NCBI GenBank assembly: GCA_963082975.1
Contig: OY720348.1
Span: 69,403,719 to 69,467,718, forward strand
Direction: 5' to 3'
From: Labia minor
Taxonomy: Eukaryota > Arthropoda > Insecta > Dermaptera > Spongiphoridae
DNA length: 64,000 bases
This document shows, piece after piece, positions 63,570-64,000 of this stretch. Position 1 is the first letter of the stretch, and each line of letters starts with the position of its first letter. Below the pieces are notes generated by a model. It did no database searches. It saw nothing but the letters and a program-made list of their open reading frames with translations, and was not told where the DNA came from. Made by a program: the position numbers and the translations under genes.

Positions 63570-64000
63570 ATGGATCTTTATTCACAAGAAGACACAAAAT
63601 ATCCAATATATATAGGTTAGTTTTTATTTCTGTTTTTTTTTTCATCAAAAGTAATGTTAATTGTCACGAAAATTATTTTTTTTAATATTATTTGTAATGA
63701 TATTATTCCTTAAATTGAATTATAAAATAGTTAGACATATAAAAATATAATAATTTAAAATAACCTAAACAATTATTTTTTTTAGGTCCTCTATATCCTT
63801 GTGTATATTGTCAAACCAATTTTATAAGTGAGGAATTTTTATCTAAACATTTGAAAAAATGTTTTCGTAAAAAAATATTTTCCATTTTAAAAAATGATGT
63901 AAAACTCAAAAAGGATACAGAGAAATATATAGACGAAAAAGTTAAAGAAGAAACTGATTCAATCCATACAGGAAACAATCGCAGTGAATGTAATTATTGT
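63570..64000 (+). CDS. ZNF-E: poly-C2H2 protein, 5' part (runs off window)
   Basis: Exon 1 63570..63615 (MDLYSQEDTKYPIYI), intron 63616..63785 (170 bp, GTTAGT...TTTTTTTTAG), exon 2 from 63786 to the window edge. It shows the degenerate CVYCQTNF finger, FSILKNDVKLKKDTEKYIDE, then VKEETDSIHTGNN and the start of finger 1 (ECNYC). The Phe usually before the first finger Cys is Ser here (RSEC versus RFEC). The frame is open to the edge; finger number unknown. Confidence 0.85.

Overview
The window is AT-rich, intron-containing eukaryotic nuclear DNA, almost certainly from an arthropod. It shows C2H2 zinc-finger genes with spliced introns, ZBED-type hAT transposons, Tc1/mariner and R1-like elements, tRNA-derived SINEs and many microsatellites. 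An insect is my best guess, with no firm basis for an order. There are no bacterial operons, rRNA, tRNA genes or CRISPR arrays. Apart from one candidate conserved non-coding island (about 47.1-47.7 kb), nearly everything I can explain is either one zinc-finger gene family or transposon-derived.

The host genes are five members of one recent family of poly-C2H2 proteins, here called ZNF-A to ZNF-E: A 1-2025 (+, cut by the left edge), B 28029-29614 (+), C 37096-38593 (+), D 56270-50607 (-) and E 63570-64000 (+, cut by the right edge). The architecture is constant. Exon 1 is 46 bp and encodes a 15-codon leader starting MDVYSQEDTKYPIYI. The intron is about 170 bp in B, C and E and 4.3 kb in D. One exon 2 carries a degenerate N-terminal finger, a basic/acidic linker and 13-23 near-identical fingers. 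Exon 2 usually has no early Met, and none at all in C, so the genes appear only when exon 1 is joined. B and C lie in a roughly 2.6-kb segmental duplication. The finger scaffold is almost invariant while helix positions -1, 3, 5 and 6 differ.

Region by region: 0-2.5 kb ZNF-A and fossil fingers; 3.2-5.3 kb a Harbinger-like MITE with a 5'-truncated R1-like LINE at its edge; 5.6-9 kb a Helentron/HINE-like repeat with a hAT MITE inside, and two SINEs; 9-15.7 kb two full-length ZBED-type hAT transposons in direct tandem; 15.7-27 kb repeats, including a 2.08-kb hAT derivative nested in a long-TIR element and a mariner fragment; 27.2-30.5 kb ZNF-B and a decayed hAT; 30.6-33.1 kb a repeat with a hammerhead-like motif; 33.9-35.6 kb an array of HINE-like repeats; 36.3-39.6 kb ZNF-C and a 291-bp repeat; 41-49 kb LINE debris, hAT MITEs, HINE-like copies and SINEs; 50-56.7 kb ZNF-D, whose intron holds a DD41D Tc1/mariner element that itself holds a third full-length hAT; 57-63.3 kb MITEs, LINE fragments and SINEs; 63.57 kb onward ZNF-E.

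The picture is a young, fast-changing zinc-finger cluster growing inside a transposon graveyard that still contains intact, apparently recently active hAT elements. A role for these proteins in controlling transposons is an inference, not something the sequence proves.
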